A stretch of DNA of 64,000 bases from Dipteris shenzhenensis (lineage: Eukaryota > Polypodiophyta > Polypodiopsida > Gleicheniales), in NCBI GenBank assembly GCA_047967505.1, contig CM106539.1; one strand, 5' to 3'. Below are positions 11,325 through 24,759 of the stretch, piece after piece. Position 1 is the first letter of the stretch; the number at the start of each line of letters is the position of its first letter. Position numbers and translations under genes: made by a program. The notes beneath the pieces were generated by a model. That model was not told the origin of the DNA. It saw nothing but the letters and a program-made list of their open reading frames with translations, and searched no databases.

Positions 11325-11655
11325 AAAACATAAAAAATTTGTTCTACATATACATGCAATCAAGTAATCATTCAAAAACACACTATGTGATCTTCTCCTC
11401 AACCAAAGGACACACTGACAAGAACATTAGGTATGGTTTAAGGGGCCTCTAATGTTGTGCTAAAATTATGCATACCCTTTTGAGGGCATGCTCCATAACT
11501 TTTTCTTGATTTTTGAAAACCAAAACTAATTGAAAAATGGAATTTAAAATGGTGGGACTAGTGCATGATGATCTTAGAACATTGATAGCTTGTGATATGG
11601 GTATCTTGATTCACCCTAGAATGAAAGAATTTGAAAATGTGCAATTTGTCCCCTT
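11325..11655 (+). repeat. Dispersed repeat, copy A (partner at 33.7 kb)
   Basis: About 330 bp aligning with 33695-34035 in the same orientation. Shared words include GGTATGGTTTAAGGGGCCTC against TTATGGTTTAAGGGGCCTC, CTTCTCCTCAACC, GACTTTTTCTT-like and CACCCTAGAATG. It is diverged, with small indels. The identity is unknown; there is no coding signature. Confidence 0.75.
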
Positions 11656-14219
11656 TCTTGTTATTTGTTTGAGGTCTTGTGTTCTTGTCTTTGAACTCAA
11701 TTCACTCTCCTTGTGGCACACAAATTTTTATTCTTTTGTCTTGCTTTTTGTGCTAATCCACCAAATGTGAATCTCCTCAAGTGATCCTTTACTTCAAAAA
11801 ATTTGAGGCTAATGATCCAAAAGAGCTATGGGCCTTGAACCTTAGAAAGAGGGAAAGAGGGATCTAGAGAAGTGTTGATGCAGCTTTTGAAAAACCTTTA
11901 AGAGGATGAAGAGGGGTGTAAAAGCCTTGATGATGTGGCTTTTACAATGCTTTTATGACTTTGCTTGACTTTGGTTATCTTGGCTATGTGCAAGTTCATG
12001 AAGCGCATTGATGCAGCTTTTCTTCCTTCAAAGTAAGCTTGTTTGACACCCTTCTATGTAGTTAGCCTTCTCAAAAACAAGCATCTGAGGTTTTACCTTT
12101 GAATAAAAGATTAGACTAAAGCAATTTATCCTTGAGCTTTACTATGTTTTACTAAACCAAAGATCGTAGATGAATAAGGAATAACACCACGACATCTCAA
12201 AATGCCTCAGAGATTTTTGTAGATGCTCACATCAATGAAATAGTTGAATCTTTTCACCAAATAGTCCCATCTTCAATTCTCTCTATCCATACCCATTGCT
12301 TTGTCACTTACTAAAAGTCATAAGCTCTTGCTTGAGGAAAGAAGAGAAAAATGAAGGGCATAGTGACCCCAAGGACAAGCCAAAACAACTAGCTAAATAA
12401 GTCCTGGTTGCTAGATGTCCACCTTGTCTAAGCATCGCACAGAGGCGGCAGTTCACCAAAATGAGGGTTCCATTGTTGCCTGCCCATCTGAACCTAGTCT
12501 AAGAGTCTAGAGAGGACATATCAAATTCATGGTGGGTTCTGACAAAGTGGCACTAGGGTCCACCTAGAAGGGGTTTAGGGAGCCATGGCCACTAGCTATT
12601 GCATCACACATCATTCCTACCCAACTCTTTCAAATTTTCCACCACATAATGTGAGAATACCATCACGATGGGGACCAACTTTTGTGATTGGACTTGCACA
12701 AAGCCTTTGGTGGTGCCAGGTCATAAGGGAATGCCTAAAATGTGGATGTGGAGGTGGCTATCTAAATCATCCATGGCTGTTTACTATCATCGGACATTGT
12801 GAAAGGCTATCTCTAGTTGCATGCCCTTGATTTGGCTTTTCCTTCATCACCGTTGTTGCCACTAGGTTTGTTTTTATCACATCTTTAGCAAATTCTCATC
12901 ATTGTAGCCTCCTACCTAGGGTCCTATGTCATGGAGGTGAAAAGAGGGGAAATAGGTGTTCCACTTATTGTGTGCACAATGCACCATGGCAAACATGGGG
13001 AAATAGAGGGGACCATGGGAAATAGCACTCCATGCTCTAGACCTCAAGATATCTATTCCACTACCATTGAGAACCATTGACCTCAAGATGTCTATTCCCC
13101 TACCCTTAAGAACCATTGTTGTGATATTCCTCTACTATTCATTTGAGATTTCTTTATAGCCCTCTCTCATTTTCCCTTGGATCATTATGCCATGCACCAA
13201 GGGAAAAACATCCCAAAAATCCATCTTGAGTTCCACTCTTTTTCCCCTCCATGACATAATCCCCTGTAGTTATTAATATACATAGATTATAGCTCTAATG
13301 GTATAAAGTTTTTCTTTCATTTTTTGAAAGAGCTGGGTCCAAACTAGAGCTTGAATTTTCTCATATTTTGAATAATCCAACTGTTATATGCAAAAATTTC
13401 TAAGTTAAACTCACCCCAATTTATATAAGTAATTTTTTAAAGAGCTAGGGCTAACCATAACTCTAATTCTCTGATATAATGAATAGTGCAAGTGTTATGT
13501 TGGATGGCAACTTAGAAGTTAAAACACAATAAGTTCCAAGCAAGGTTGCTTGGTTGTCAAAGGGTGGCCATTCCTTTCCCATTGATGTGGTTTCTCCAGC
13601 ATACAAGATACAGGGCTTGTGCATGCACAACATTGAGTTTCATGAGGCAACCCCTCCCACTAGTCATCGGCCTCTTCCTTCATTGGAGGACAGCGTGTGG
13701 GAGACAGTAGCTAGCATTACGACATGGAACATCTGGGTTGCTTGTTGCTACAGCTGGGTTATGGCCCGCGGCACCATGTTCCACCATCGGCCACCTTGGT
13801 AGCCATCTGGCAAGACATCATCATCTTCATGCTTCGCACCATTTAAGAGCGAGGCTCTCTAGGTCCTCAAGCTACCATCGCATGATGGGAACGTTTCTTT
13901 AAGGTTTGTCCTACAGACAAGTGTTTTCTACAACATCACTCCGAGAGGGATCAGATGGTTGTATGATCTGCCACCCTTGTTGTTAGCCCTTGTTACAGAG
14001 AATCCCTAGGTAGTGAGCTGGGATCTCTAGCAGTAGGAGTGTCTTTCTAACAGCCAGTAGTCAATTTTTTGTTGATTTTCATGGCTGACACCTTGATGGT
14101 ATTTGCCAACTTCTATGATTGTTTTTTACAAGCATCAATAGAAGTCCTTTTCTCTAGAAAAAGAAAAAGAAAAAAGGCAAGGCTAATAAATAAGATGAAT
14201 AGATACACTGGCAATGGCC
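11656..14219. other. Interval without a recognisable gene
   Basis: Short open stretches occur (12585-12830, 13554-13802) but none shows a motif, codon pattern or neighbour that supports a gene. Two adjacent near-repeats, CTCAAGATATCTATTCC and CTCAAGATGTCTATTCC, occur near 13040-13100. Confidence 0.5.
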
Positions 14220-14400
14220 AAGATGTATTTCAAAAAATGATCCAACATTCCATGGAGGAAGGCACTGTTTAGCCAATCCATTTTTTAAATGAGAATCACA
14301 TAGCTGATTTACTCACCAAAACCTACATCGTGACATGTTTAAAAAGTTTAAATAGTATCTTTGTTGATGTTTATTTATAGACCATCATATGATGTGGGAG
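14220..14400 (+). pseudogene. Copia RNase H C-terminal relic with possible LTR start
   Basis: The frame reads MEEGTV, stop, PIHFLNENHIADLLTKT, the end of copia RNase H (family pattern: EEGTV..IH....QIADLLTK). A TGTGGGAGTA word near 14391 resembles a PPT/LTR junction. The rest of the pol is not seen upstream, so it is a 5'-truncated fossil. Confidence 0.55.
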
Positions 14401-15256
14401 TACTAATGTGCATGTCATTGATTGGTCAAATATCATGGGTTATAAGGTTAGACCTATAAGAACCCTTATCTATCAACCTAACTTAGTGTGAATAGTGTCT
14501 AGACTTAAGGCAACCCTTCTTAGAGTATGGCATTCACTTGTAATGTAGAAAATGTACATTTTGGACATACATTAAGAGTGTCTTCTTGTCTCCCTACTTT
14601 TTGTAAGATGTTCTTGGATGTTTTCAATGTTTTTCATTAAAATTCCATATAACAAACCCACATATATGAATTGATATTGCCCATCAATGAGAAATAATAA
14701 ATCCACAGATATTTGCGTATAATCTCCATAAATGAGACATAATATATGAATATGTCAAATTCAATATTTTTTGACATTACTATGCTTTTTCAAAAAACCT
14801 TATTGTTATTATGCCAATATTGTTTTATGCTTTTTTCTAAAGTAGTAGCCTTCATGTACATTTCCTAAAGATTTTAGTCCAAGCAAGCCAACAATTGTAC
14901 TACTCATCTTTGATACCCTACATTGACCTCTAAGATGTATCTTCATCTCATTAGATAGTATTCATAGCCACGTCTAACTTTTGGCTTTTTTCTTTGAGAA
15001 GGATATTGGGATCATCCTTTGCATGCTCTTCTTCAAACATTTCACTTCACCTTTCTCCAACATGAAAAATATATCTTCCTATAGAACCCAAGTAGGACCA
15101 TATCTAAAAGCTAATGGAACAAATTGGTTTTACCTTCACAGTGCATTTAATTCTCTATTTTTTTTGCAATACTAGATCCCAAAAGCTTGAGTTACCTTGT
15201 CATTCTCCATCATTAAATCAAGGTATCATTGTGAAAAAATTAGATCCATTATATGA

Positions 15257-15790
15257 TCATTTCCATGGTTGACTGTGCAATTTTCTTGTTTCTCACCATG
15301 CGTCATATATAAACATCAGAAAATATGCATCGAGGTGTGTCTATCCTCCTATGCACATGTTTTTGATGGGTATGGTACTTTGTAGAGGTCTTGATCCTAC
15401 CTAATTTGAGGCTTGTGCAAAGTACCATACCCATAGGATATCATTTGAATGGTTGATCATGCATATTTCCTTATTTCCCACCATGCACCATGCATTAGTG
15501 TTAAAAATACACATTGTGGTGTGTCTATCCTTTATGCGTATCTCCAATGGGTACTATGCTCTACACAAGGCTTCATCTTACCCATTTTAAGGTCCATGCA
15601 AGCACCATACCCATCCAAAATCATTGGCATGGTTAGATATGCAATTTTCCTTGTTTCTCACCACACATCATCCATGACTCAAGAAACATACATGAGAGAG
15701 AGTCTATCCTATTGCGTGTCTTTGAATGGTAAGATAAAATTTAGGGGCCTTAATACTAACCACTTTAAGTCCCATGAAACATACGAGTAA
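15257..15790 (+). repeat. Three-unit ~180-bp tandem repeat
   Basis: Units start at about 15257, 15441 and 15621 (periods 184 and 180). Each contains TCATT...ATGGTT, a CTTGTTTCTCACCA-like segment, TGTGTCTATCCT or GAGTCTATCCT, and (units 1-2) ACCATACCCAT at the end. They are strongly diverged, so old. Confidence 0.7.
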
Positions 15791-17960
15791 GTTAAGTGAT
15801 CAAGCGACTACATTCGAGCGGAGCCAGAGTTCTCGAGCAAAGTTTCTTTAGGAACTATGTGCAATACCTACAAATGAAGAGTTTTTCCCTTCATTGCTAC
15901 AATTATAGTATAAACATTTGAGGATTTAAACCATAGAAAATGAAAAAGCGTACTTGAAGAAAGAAATATGGTTGAAAATGAACTTCTCTTAGAATATGTA
16001 TATATAGCTACGTTGACATAAATTATCATTGAAATGAAGAAGGAGACCACTTTTATGTAATTGTTAGATATCCTCAACATGAATAAGATCAAATCAATAA
16101 AATAATAGAAATTCCATTCCATAAACATCCATAAGTCTCTCAATCACTATTCGAACTCATCATCCACAAAAACACTACAAAGATGCTACTGTTCTTTGAT
16201 TTGTCAATCATATCGCTTATCTCTCAACATGACCCTGGCCATTCCTTTACCATACGAATGCATGATACTACAACCAACAAAAATTCAAAGTTGAATAAGT
16301 TCAAAAACCAAAGGCAAGTACAAAATGGCAATGAAAATACTTCTTTTAATTAACCATTCTCTTATTCCCTATTTATAAATAAAATAAAAGATCAATGTTC
16401 AAGGAAAAAAAATGAAAACCACATGCTATTAAACACAAATAAATATGCTTCTACCTATGTGTGTAATACAACAAAATGGAAGAGAAATACCTCACTAGTC
16501 ATCAAAGGGGTTAGATGTAGGATTCAGTGAATATTTATCCCCTCATCATCTTTGACATCCCTTCAAGGCTGCTTCCCAAATGATGCCTGCACTAATGGCA
16601 ACACATGTGTATCTGCTAGGACTACATCCATATCAAATGAGAAACAAGAGCAACTATTGACCAGACATGATGGGGCTATGCCACATCCCATGTCTAGGAC
16701 CAAGCCTTCCTGCACACACAACAGACTCAAAATCATAGAAATGAAACCATAGGATCACTCTAGAGCACCCCTAGCACAATGAAGTGTTGTAGTGGAAGGA
16801 GAGTGTCCTCAAATTCAGTGAGCCTCAGGCATATAATGAGTCCACAAGTCGTCAATGACTCACGCGAACCCAATGTATTTCAAAGAAGGATAGACTCTCT
16901 GCCATAAAGATCGGTGGTGTGGCTCCAGTGCAACAAGAAAACACCAACATAGATGTACTAAGTTGTAGAAGAGCAAGTAACATAGATATATTACTGAATA
17001 TTGAATTTTTGCAATGACAATATTCATGTACAGGCATGCTCTCCCCATGGTGCTTTACAAAGCCGAACTCATTCTTGTCTTGAATTACTACTCACCTCAC
17101 CACATGCAAGTCTTATACTCTAACATACTTCTCCATCCATATCAAGCCATGGATATGCCAATGTATTATAATAGTTCTCAACTTCCAATAAACCAAATAG
17201 AAAAGTTTTTTTCTTATCAAGGGAGATGTCAACATCTTGTGTACTTGCAAATGCACATAGCAAAACAAGCCACCTAGTCTCTTCTAGACTGGCTACAGTA
17301 GTGGCTAACCCATACTATACATGGTCCTCTAAAAGCATGTTCCAAGAAGGTAGTGGAAAACTAATGTGCAGGTCTGCTCCTGTAGGAAAATCTAGAAAAA
17401 CGAGATCTGCATCCCATTTAACAGTTCTTCCCTTTTTCTTATACTGTTGTGTGCAAGGTCACAAGCTTACAAAAAGAAGTCATGTATCTTAGCATACATC
17501 TCATTCCTCTTTCCCTATGTGAAAACCTAACCCATAAAGATATGATCTCCCATAGTGCATCCATACATGGCTCACCCTCCAAGGCCCAAGGAATGGTCTA
17601 GGATGGGTGGTGATTAAAAGACAAAGGATGTGACAACTTTTATGATCTTTTTATTTGCTTTAAAACCAAAACACAAATTCAATAGAGTATCTTGTAGATG
17701 CATTTGAAATTCACTTTAAACAAGTCTATATCAATTGAGAGGCAATGACTGATTCTTTAGCATGATGCTGTTAGCTAATTTTTGGCCCCTCTTATGGGCT
17801 ATGCATGTCCATTAAAAAGGATGGATTTCAAAGTGGATACAGGTCCTTCAAGCACATGTCGTGTCATGGAAATGGAGTAGAAACCTTTTTCAAACACTTG
17901 TCTTCTCAATTGCTGAAATAAGATGAGCATTTTGTTCTTGAGGTTATGGAAAATAACTTG
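15791..17960. other. Interval without a recognisable gene
   Basis: AT-rich with scattered short open frames and no domain, RNA gene or clear repeat. Confidence 0.5.
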
Positions 17961-17964
17961 ATTT

Positions 17965-18420
17965 GAGGATAGCCAAAAACATGCCTAAATGGGCTCTAGA
18001 GATGCCGCAACATCACGTTCTCCTTGGAGACCATTTTGCTGACTTTGGAATCTTCTCAAATGCCAAAATAATCTAATCATTTTATCTTTTGTTCATGCAA
18101 ATCACCCAGATTTTGGAATAGCAAAAAACATGCCTAAAAGGTCTCCAAATAGGCTATGACATTGCATTCTCTTTTGAGATGATTTTGCTGAATTTTGGGC
18201 CTCCCTTTTTGGAAAAATAATTTCTTTTATGCTTGCATTCTTGAGAGTGCAATGCATGCTGTACAATTAGAAGTGCCATGTCTTGTAGATAGTGATAAAT
18301 AAGGGACAAATTTTGAATGTACGTTGTGTCTAGAAAGGAACAAAATATGAACATAATGGGCTTACAAGAGGACGTGATATCATGGTCTCTTGGAGGGCCA
18401 TTATGTTCAGTTATTTAGTC
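17965..18420 (+). repeat. Degenerate ~150-220 bp repeat, three units
   Basis: The words AAAAACATGCCTAAA (17974 and 18124) and a diverged third near 18345 each precede a segment of the type GGGCTC..GA...CATCACGTTCTC.TTGGAGACCATTTTGCTGA. Spacing is about 150 then about 220 bp. Confidence 0.5.
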
Positions 18421-19585
18421 AATGCAATAATTTTTTTAAGTGAGTGCTCATTGTTTTTAGTGCTAAAGTTATTGTCATTTAGAAACAAAAAAAGAAAGAT
18501 AATGTCTTGCCTAGAGGACGGCTAGAATTAAGTTTTAATTAGCAAGATAATTTTTTGAATTGATGACTTGCTCAACTTGCAGAAGACAATTTAACAAGTG
18601 ATGCCTTTGTCAGCTCCAAAAAGCTCACGTAAAAAAGTTAAGTAAATAGCATGATAGTAACTAAAGAAAAGTCCCAAGAAACAAACAAGCAAGGTGCACA
18701 CACAAGGGCACATGGGCACAAACACACACACAAGCTTCGTTTGTAAGAGAGGGAAATAAACTTTTTGAAGGCCCAAGGTTAGGGACACTATTCCTCATTA
18801 TACCGTCAATTTGAAAGCCTTTCTTGGAGGTACAACAACACATTAAAAATAAGACAAGAAAGTTGTGCCCTTCACTCAAAAATATGACTCTATTGTCACA
18901 ACAATAGATGACTTACCTACTGTGATGCCAGAAAAGTTGCTGGTTATTGAAAAGGCCTAAGCAATTTGCCAGTAGATAATTAATACACAAGGGAGACTTG
19001 AAAGGCCACAAGGGCTAAGCACTTTTAATGATAAACACATAATTAAAAAAATGAAGTTTTCTTTAGACAACACATACACTATATAATGCTTTCACAAACT
19101 ATAGTTAAAGTAGGATGGCCGTGCTTGCAATCCTTTATTGTAGCAAGCACATTCCAAAGAGAGATATTTAATCAACTCTATGGACCCGAGTATCAACCTG
19201 CTTTAAACTTTGCCTACAGAAATTAAACCTCTAAGGGAAAAAACTAGAGTCCTTAGGAACAAAAGCCCATTTCAATACTTAGAACTTGCAAAGTTGGGAT
19301 TCAAAGCAATGTGCCTACACAGCAGAGTGGTATGCTACTATTGTTGATGCTTGATCAGGACAACCCATGACATCGAGCTAAGGTGGTTCCATAATCTTCC
19401 ATTGATACCTTAAGGTTGTTATATAAAAGTTACACAAAAAGCCAACAATTTTTACATATTTTAGTTGCCTCTAGCCGTGTGTTGGATAGTTAATAGTTTG
19501 AATGGCCCTCAAATCAAATAGAGGAGCTGAATACATGTCTTTAGCATTCATGAACTTTTGCAAAAGTGATGGCATTCAAAGGTAG
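18421..19585. other. Interval without a recognisable gene
   Basis: No coding or RNA signal was found. It contains short CA-rich and AT-rich stretches only. Confidence 0.45.
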
Positions 19586-19589
19586 TTCA

Positions 19590-21215
19590 CATGTGGAGAT
19601 ACTCCTTAGCAGTAGCTAAAAGGAAGAATAGGACTTTAGTAGATAGTGCTAGAGCAATGCTCATGAGAAGCACCTTCTGAATCAATATTGGACAAAAGTA
19701 ATAGAAACTACTTAATCATCTTTTGACTAAATTATGAGGCATTCACTCGACACAAGCCATGCTTTGGGCATCTTTGCATATTTGGTTACATAGAATATGC
19801 CCACATACACACAGAAAGTTGGATGTCAAGTCAAGTGAATGCAGCATCATGGTTGGCTACAGTGAAGAGAGTAAAGCATACAAGTTGTATGGTCCCATCA
19901 ACTGAAAGGTAATAACATACAAAGATGTAGTGTTTGATGGAGAATTAGAATTGAAGACATTAAAAACACAGGAGGAGGTAGTCACACTAACTTCTCAGTC
20001 ACCTATAGTAAAGGTTTATGAAGAAGCACAAGAATTCCTAGAGAAACCTCTAGAAGGGAAACAACTTAGACGATCTCTCAGAGAAAGCAGACCAACAACT
20101 AGATTGACATATGCTCAGAAAGGAAAAGCAATTTAGGTTAAAAGCACAAATTATCCTCGTATGACTACCATCATGGCTACAGAAGAGCTAGTGTACTTCA
20201 AGGATGTAGTTGATTAGCTCGAATGGCAAACTTCTATGAATGAAGAGATGGACACTTTGTATGAAGAGAACACTTGGAATTTATGCAACCTTCCACTAGG
20301 AAAGAAGGCAATGCAAACAAGTGGGTTTACAAAGTAAAGTAGTACAATCCAGATACAAGCATTGAAAGATAGAAAGGCAAACTAGTTGCAAAAGGTTTTG
20401 AATAGCAATATGGTCAAGAGTATGATGAGACTTATGCTCCAGTAGCAAATATGGATTCCATAAGATTTTTAATATCACTAGCCACACTCAGTAGATGGAA
20501 TGTGTACCAGTTGTTAACTTAGATGAGGAAGTCTACGTGCAACAACCAATAGGGTATGTTGAGCAAGGAAAAGAGAATCAAGTTTGCCATCTCGAGAAAA
20601 GTCTCTATGGCTTAAAGCAAGCACCCAACTTTTGGTACAATAGAATTGACAAGAATTTTGTTGATCTAGGATATCTCAAGTCCAATGTAGATCATACTCT
20701 CTACTACAAAGTTCAAGGGGAAGACATTACTACTACACTTTTGTATGTAGATGATTTGATTATGATAGGAGGCAATGAAAGCTTCATCATCAAGCTAAAA
20801 TAAGAGTTATATGAAAAGTTTGACATGAAATATCTTGCAATTATGCACTATTTTATTGGTATTGAATTCCAAAGAGAATCAAACAACACCTTCATGAGCC
20901 AACAAAAATATGTGGATAGTCTCCTAAAGAAGTTTCGTATGGTAGATTGCAAGATTGTAGCAGAGTTTAAAACTTGCTAAAGATTCAAAAAAGCCTACAG
21001 TTAATGACAAGCACTATTGGTAGCTCATTGGATCTCTTAGAGATCCGACTATGACAAGGCTAGAGATTTGTTATGTAGTTAACTCACTTGCATAGTTTAT
21101 GGTGGCAAATCCAAGATAGTCTCATTGGAATGCAGCCAAGATAGTCTTGAGATACATCAGAGCTACAAGAAAATTTGGAATAGAATACAGAAGTCATCCA
21201 ATGTTTTATGGATAG
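19590..21215 (+). pseudogene. Copia pol relic (integrase end, RT, RNase H)
   Basis: A fossil copia pol readable across frames. The integrase tail reads RTLVDSARAMLM near 19640, then a segment like KSSECSIMVGYSEESKAYKLY near 19840. The linker and RT start follow at 19930-20300 (LRRSLRESRPTTR, NEEMDTLYEENTWNL). An open stretch at 20495-20803 holds VYVQQPIGYVEQGKENQVCHL, KSLYGLKQAPNFWYNRI and the palm motif LLYVDDLIMIG. RNase H pieces continue to about 21215 (FDMKYLAIMHYFIGIEF, SHWNAAKIVLRYIRATRK). There are many stops, and no LTRs are recognisable. Confidence 0.85.
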
Positions 21216-22520
21216 GTGTTTTCTTGTATTATTCTATTGTGTTTTGCTAGTACATCAGTTTAGTGCATTAGTTACTGCGAGTCTTTTGCCCTTCTGCCTA
21301 TGTCAATCGTGTGAGGTCCTACTACAACCTACTCTCTGCCAGTGACCTTTGTAGGCTACATGTCCTTATGTTTCTATGCTAATGTACTTCTAGCTACACA
21401 ATCCACTTTGTGTGTCAATCTCGTTGTTTCCCATGTCAAATTCCAAGTGTTTATGAGGCTTTGCATGCCCTACCAAATTTGAAGTGTTGTGTATTATCCA
21501 CCCATACTCGATAGTGCAACCACATGGCAAATTTACTTCAACCTAGACTCTCCTCATTGATATTCAAAGCTCTTGGACCTCTGATAGCATGTTGAATAAG
21601 TGGGATGTGATCACTTTTGTATTTGGATTCTTGTCTTTGGTGCAAGACAAGTAAAAGGCATTGCCTTTATCCCATTTTGTTTTTGGTGAATCTCTTGGGA
21701 AGGACGTCTTGGTTCTTCTTCTACCACATCCATTTTTGTTGCTATCCTTATTGTATAAATAGTGGCTATTGGCACTATGTTGAGTGTGAGTATCTTATCT
21801 TCAATGTTTGAGGCATGAGACTTGTCCACTTCCATGCAATCAGGCTTGCATTTTGCACCTCGTACCCATCGTGCGCAATGGTGAGTACTCCAATCATTCA
21901 CTACCTTGCCTCCCTTCAACCATCTCTTCCCAATAGCATCAAGTATCCCTACGCATTCTCCATCATGACCATGATGAATGTGACCATGATGTATACTCCA
22001 CTGACACTTATGCATAGATCCTTAAACATACCCTTTGGCATAACTAACCTTGATCCGCCATGTAAAATTCGAAAGGAGATGGCTTCAAATTTTCAATCTT
22101 GAGCCACTTTTAGACTTTCTCAAAGATGTTTACTCCAAAGTGCCCATCAATTAGGACTCCCTTCACCAAGTCATTCCAAGTTTTGAGGTCAATCATAGGT
22201 ACTTATTTGTCCCAAATTGCCATTTTCAATCACTTCCATGCTTTGCCCAATGGCTCCACTATAGGTTATTCATTGGTTGAGGGATTTTGGAAGAACTTCA
22301 CACACCCGGTGGGACAAAGTTCTACCAACTTCCCACCTAAGCTCTATTGATTTCCCTTATCTTGACAAAGGGTACATAAAAAAGTCAAATTGAAACCTAT
22401 TGATCCAAACCATTGGATCTAGACCAAACATTAGAGTAGATATCAAAAGAAGGGTTGCTTACATTCCTCTAGAATGTGGCTGACTGCGAGGCCTTGATAT
22501 GTGGAGAGTCAATTTAGATG
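21216..22520. other. Interval downstream of copia relic, no gene recognised
   Basis: Open frames on both strands (21611-22015 minus, 21815-22350 plus) overlap each other and show no domain. The interval may include remnants of the copia 3' LTR, but no repeat partner is in the window. Confidence 0.4.
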
Positions 22521-23230
22521 GAATAACTTAGCTTCTTTATAGCCTAGATTGGACTCATATGTAAAATAGATTGGACCAGGTGAACTCAAATCCAAAGATT
22601 GAATATCTAAACTGGATGTGATTGAGAACCTGAACCAAATCAAAATCAGACCAGGTCAAACTAAATGAAATGGATTAGAATCCAAATCCAAGCTAGACCC
22701 AATTAAACCAAGATGAAATCAAATTTGGATCCAAACTAGATTGAACCAAATGAAACAGCATGGAGCCAAACTTAGACTTGGCACAAGTCAAACTTAGATT
22801 ATTCTAGTTCATGAATACTGAGATCCTAAATAGACCAAACTAGACTGGATTACAGATCTGGATCCAAAAACAATCCCAAACCTAAGTAGGACCAGATTGG
22901 ATTTGGTTGAATTGGTTGGAACCAAACCTAAACCCAACCAAACCAAAACTTGTACCTATACCTAATTGGACACAAACCATACTGGACCAGAATCAAGTCA
23001 TGACTAGGATTAATTTGAGAGAATGGACATAGACATAGAACTAACGAAGACCCAGATTTAGACCAAACCGGATCAAATATAGATCATCTTAACTTCTCTA
23101 TCGATGAGACTAGACTTGGATCTAGAATAGATTGGATCCAGATCTAGACCAAACTAATTCAAGCCTATAATAACATACTCAAATTGATATAGAACCAAAT
23201 CTAGATAGAATGGATCAGATTGGACAAGAC
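22521..23230. repeat. Simple-sequence-like region built from GACCAAACTAGATTGGATC-type words
   Basis: About 700 bp made of degenerate short words (ACCAAAC, TAGATTGGA, GATCCAGATCTAGA, CAAATC) in no strict period, consistent with a decayed satellite or minisatellite. It has no coding potential. Confidence 0.55.
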
Positions 23231-23237
23231 CAAACTT

Positions 23238-23344
23238 GAATTTTGTTGGTTTGGTCTAGTTTAGGTCTGATCTTAGTTTGATGTGTTAAGGATGAATTTT
23301 GTTGGTTTTTTTAGGTCTGATCTTAGGTTGATGTGTTAAGGATG
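23238..23344 (+). repeat. Tandem duplication of 56 bp
   Basis: Units at 23238 and 23294 share GAATTTTGTTGGTTT, TTTAGGTCTGATCTTAG and TTGATGTGTTAAGGATG; a short deletion marks the second. Confidence 0.8.
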
Positions 23345-23391
23345 GTGTAAATTGCACTCTCATTACACTTTACCATAAGGCCATAGGATTA

Positions 23392-23425
23392 AACCCTAAC
23401 CTTAACCCTAACCCTAGCCCTAAGG
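23392..23425 (+). repeat. Short telomere-like array
   Basis: TAACC...CCTAACCCTAGCCCTAA words built mainly on the hexamer CCCTAA rather than the usual plant heptamer CCCTAAA. A second, shorter G-strand version (TTTAGGGTTAAGGTTAGGG) occurs at about 24549-24567. Only about five units, so chance or relic. Confidence 0.4.
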
Positions 23426-24750
23426 GATTTCTATATGTATCATCTTTATGTTCAATACAACATAGAGTAAACAATTACTAGCAAAATAGGTACAATATTA
23501 CATGAAGTATGCGTTCTTGTGTAGCTTCTAATTCTATGTTAGTCTTTGCATGTCATAATGGAGCCAAGCCACCTACGTTCATGGTTGAGGGATGAGATCC
23601 ATCCTTTCTTTGATAAGCATCGTACCGTACAAGTGAGTGCATGCACTTTCATCGACAATGTACCAACTTGTCAGGGGTGGTCTTTAGCACTCAATGGGAT
23701 TTGTTTCTAGGCTTTTGAGTTTGTTCTATGTAACAAGAGGATTAGTCCTAGATATGGGTTTTAGCATAAGCCCTCTCATGAGGTCATGCTAGGCTAGTTA
23801 TTGATATGATATAGATACCACTCATAGTGGATACGTATATGTTACCATGAGTGTAGGAACCATTTGACAAGAGAACTTGTAGGCATGACAAAGAGTTTGG
23901 GAAGGATTATTATTCAGAAAATCCCACTACTAATCCCTTTTTTGGACTAGTGAGACTTTTTGCTACATTTTACTTTCATTTTGTAGTACTATGAGCATGG
24001 GCTAGTGATATACTTTAAAATTTTATGTTTGTTGCTAAAAATTGGATGTTGACATGGCATTTTATATAGATAAATCCATATGTTTGATTTTCCTTTTAAT
24101 TGTGGCATAAGAGAATGTTTGACTTAACATCATTGTTTCCTTGGTCATTGTATTGCTTGCTTTCCAATTTGAGCTTATTCTTCTTTGCGTTTTGCCCCTT
24201 GAAGTGTTTTGCCTTCTTATGTTGAAGTAATGGCTAGAGACATGGTGAAAGACAACAAGTACATTTATTAAAGAAAAGAACATTTACACATCCATAGCCT
24301 ATGTGGATGATGAGTGTCAAGATGGTGATTGAGGTGTTTTTTGGTTGGGATAGCATCATATAGATTTCATCATTGAGAATGTTAGAATGTGTATATTCTT
24401 GTCAAGTGTAAAGAGTAGATGATGAAAAAATATGAAGAAGGAGCGGTGAAGATTGGAGGTGATGAGAGAGGGCACAGATAGAGAGCACACCATAAATGAC
24501 TAACTATACACTATATTAGTAGTGAAGAATCAATATATACATACCCCTTTAGGGTTAAGGTTAGGGTTTCCAACCCTTGTACCTTTTAGCACTCTTTGTG
24601 TTAGTGCTATGCACATATGATAACATGATTTTGAGATGAACCCTCGACATCTTCCCTTAAGATCAACATCATAAAGTAGGCCTTCCTTCAAGATGATGAT
24701 TATGGGGAATGGAAGAAGGACCAAACATTACATTACATCACACCCCTTTA
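23426..24750. other. Interval without a recognisable gene
   Basis: Short open frames only, with no domain or RNA signal. Confidence 0.4.
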
Positions 24751-24759
24751 ATGGGAGCG

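Noticed and set aside
13554-13802. An 82-codon plus-strand frame
   Set aside because: Short, no domain, no splice-compatible neighbour exons found.
21611-22350. Open frames on both strands downstream of the copia relic
   Set aside because: They overlap each other, show no motif and sit in low-complexity flanks.
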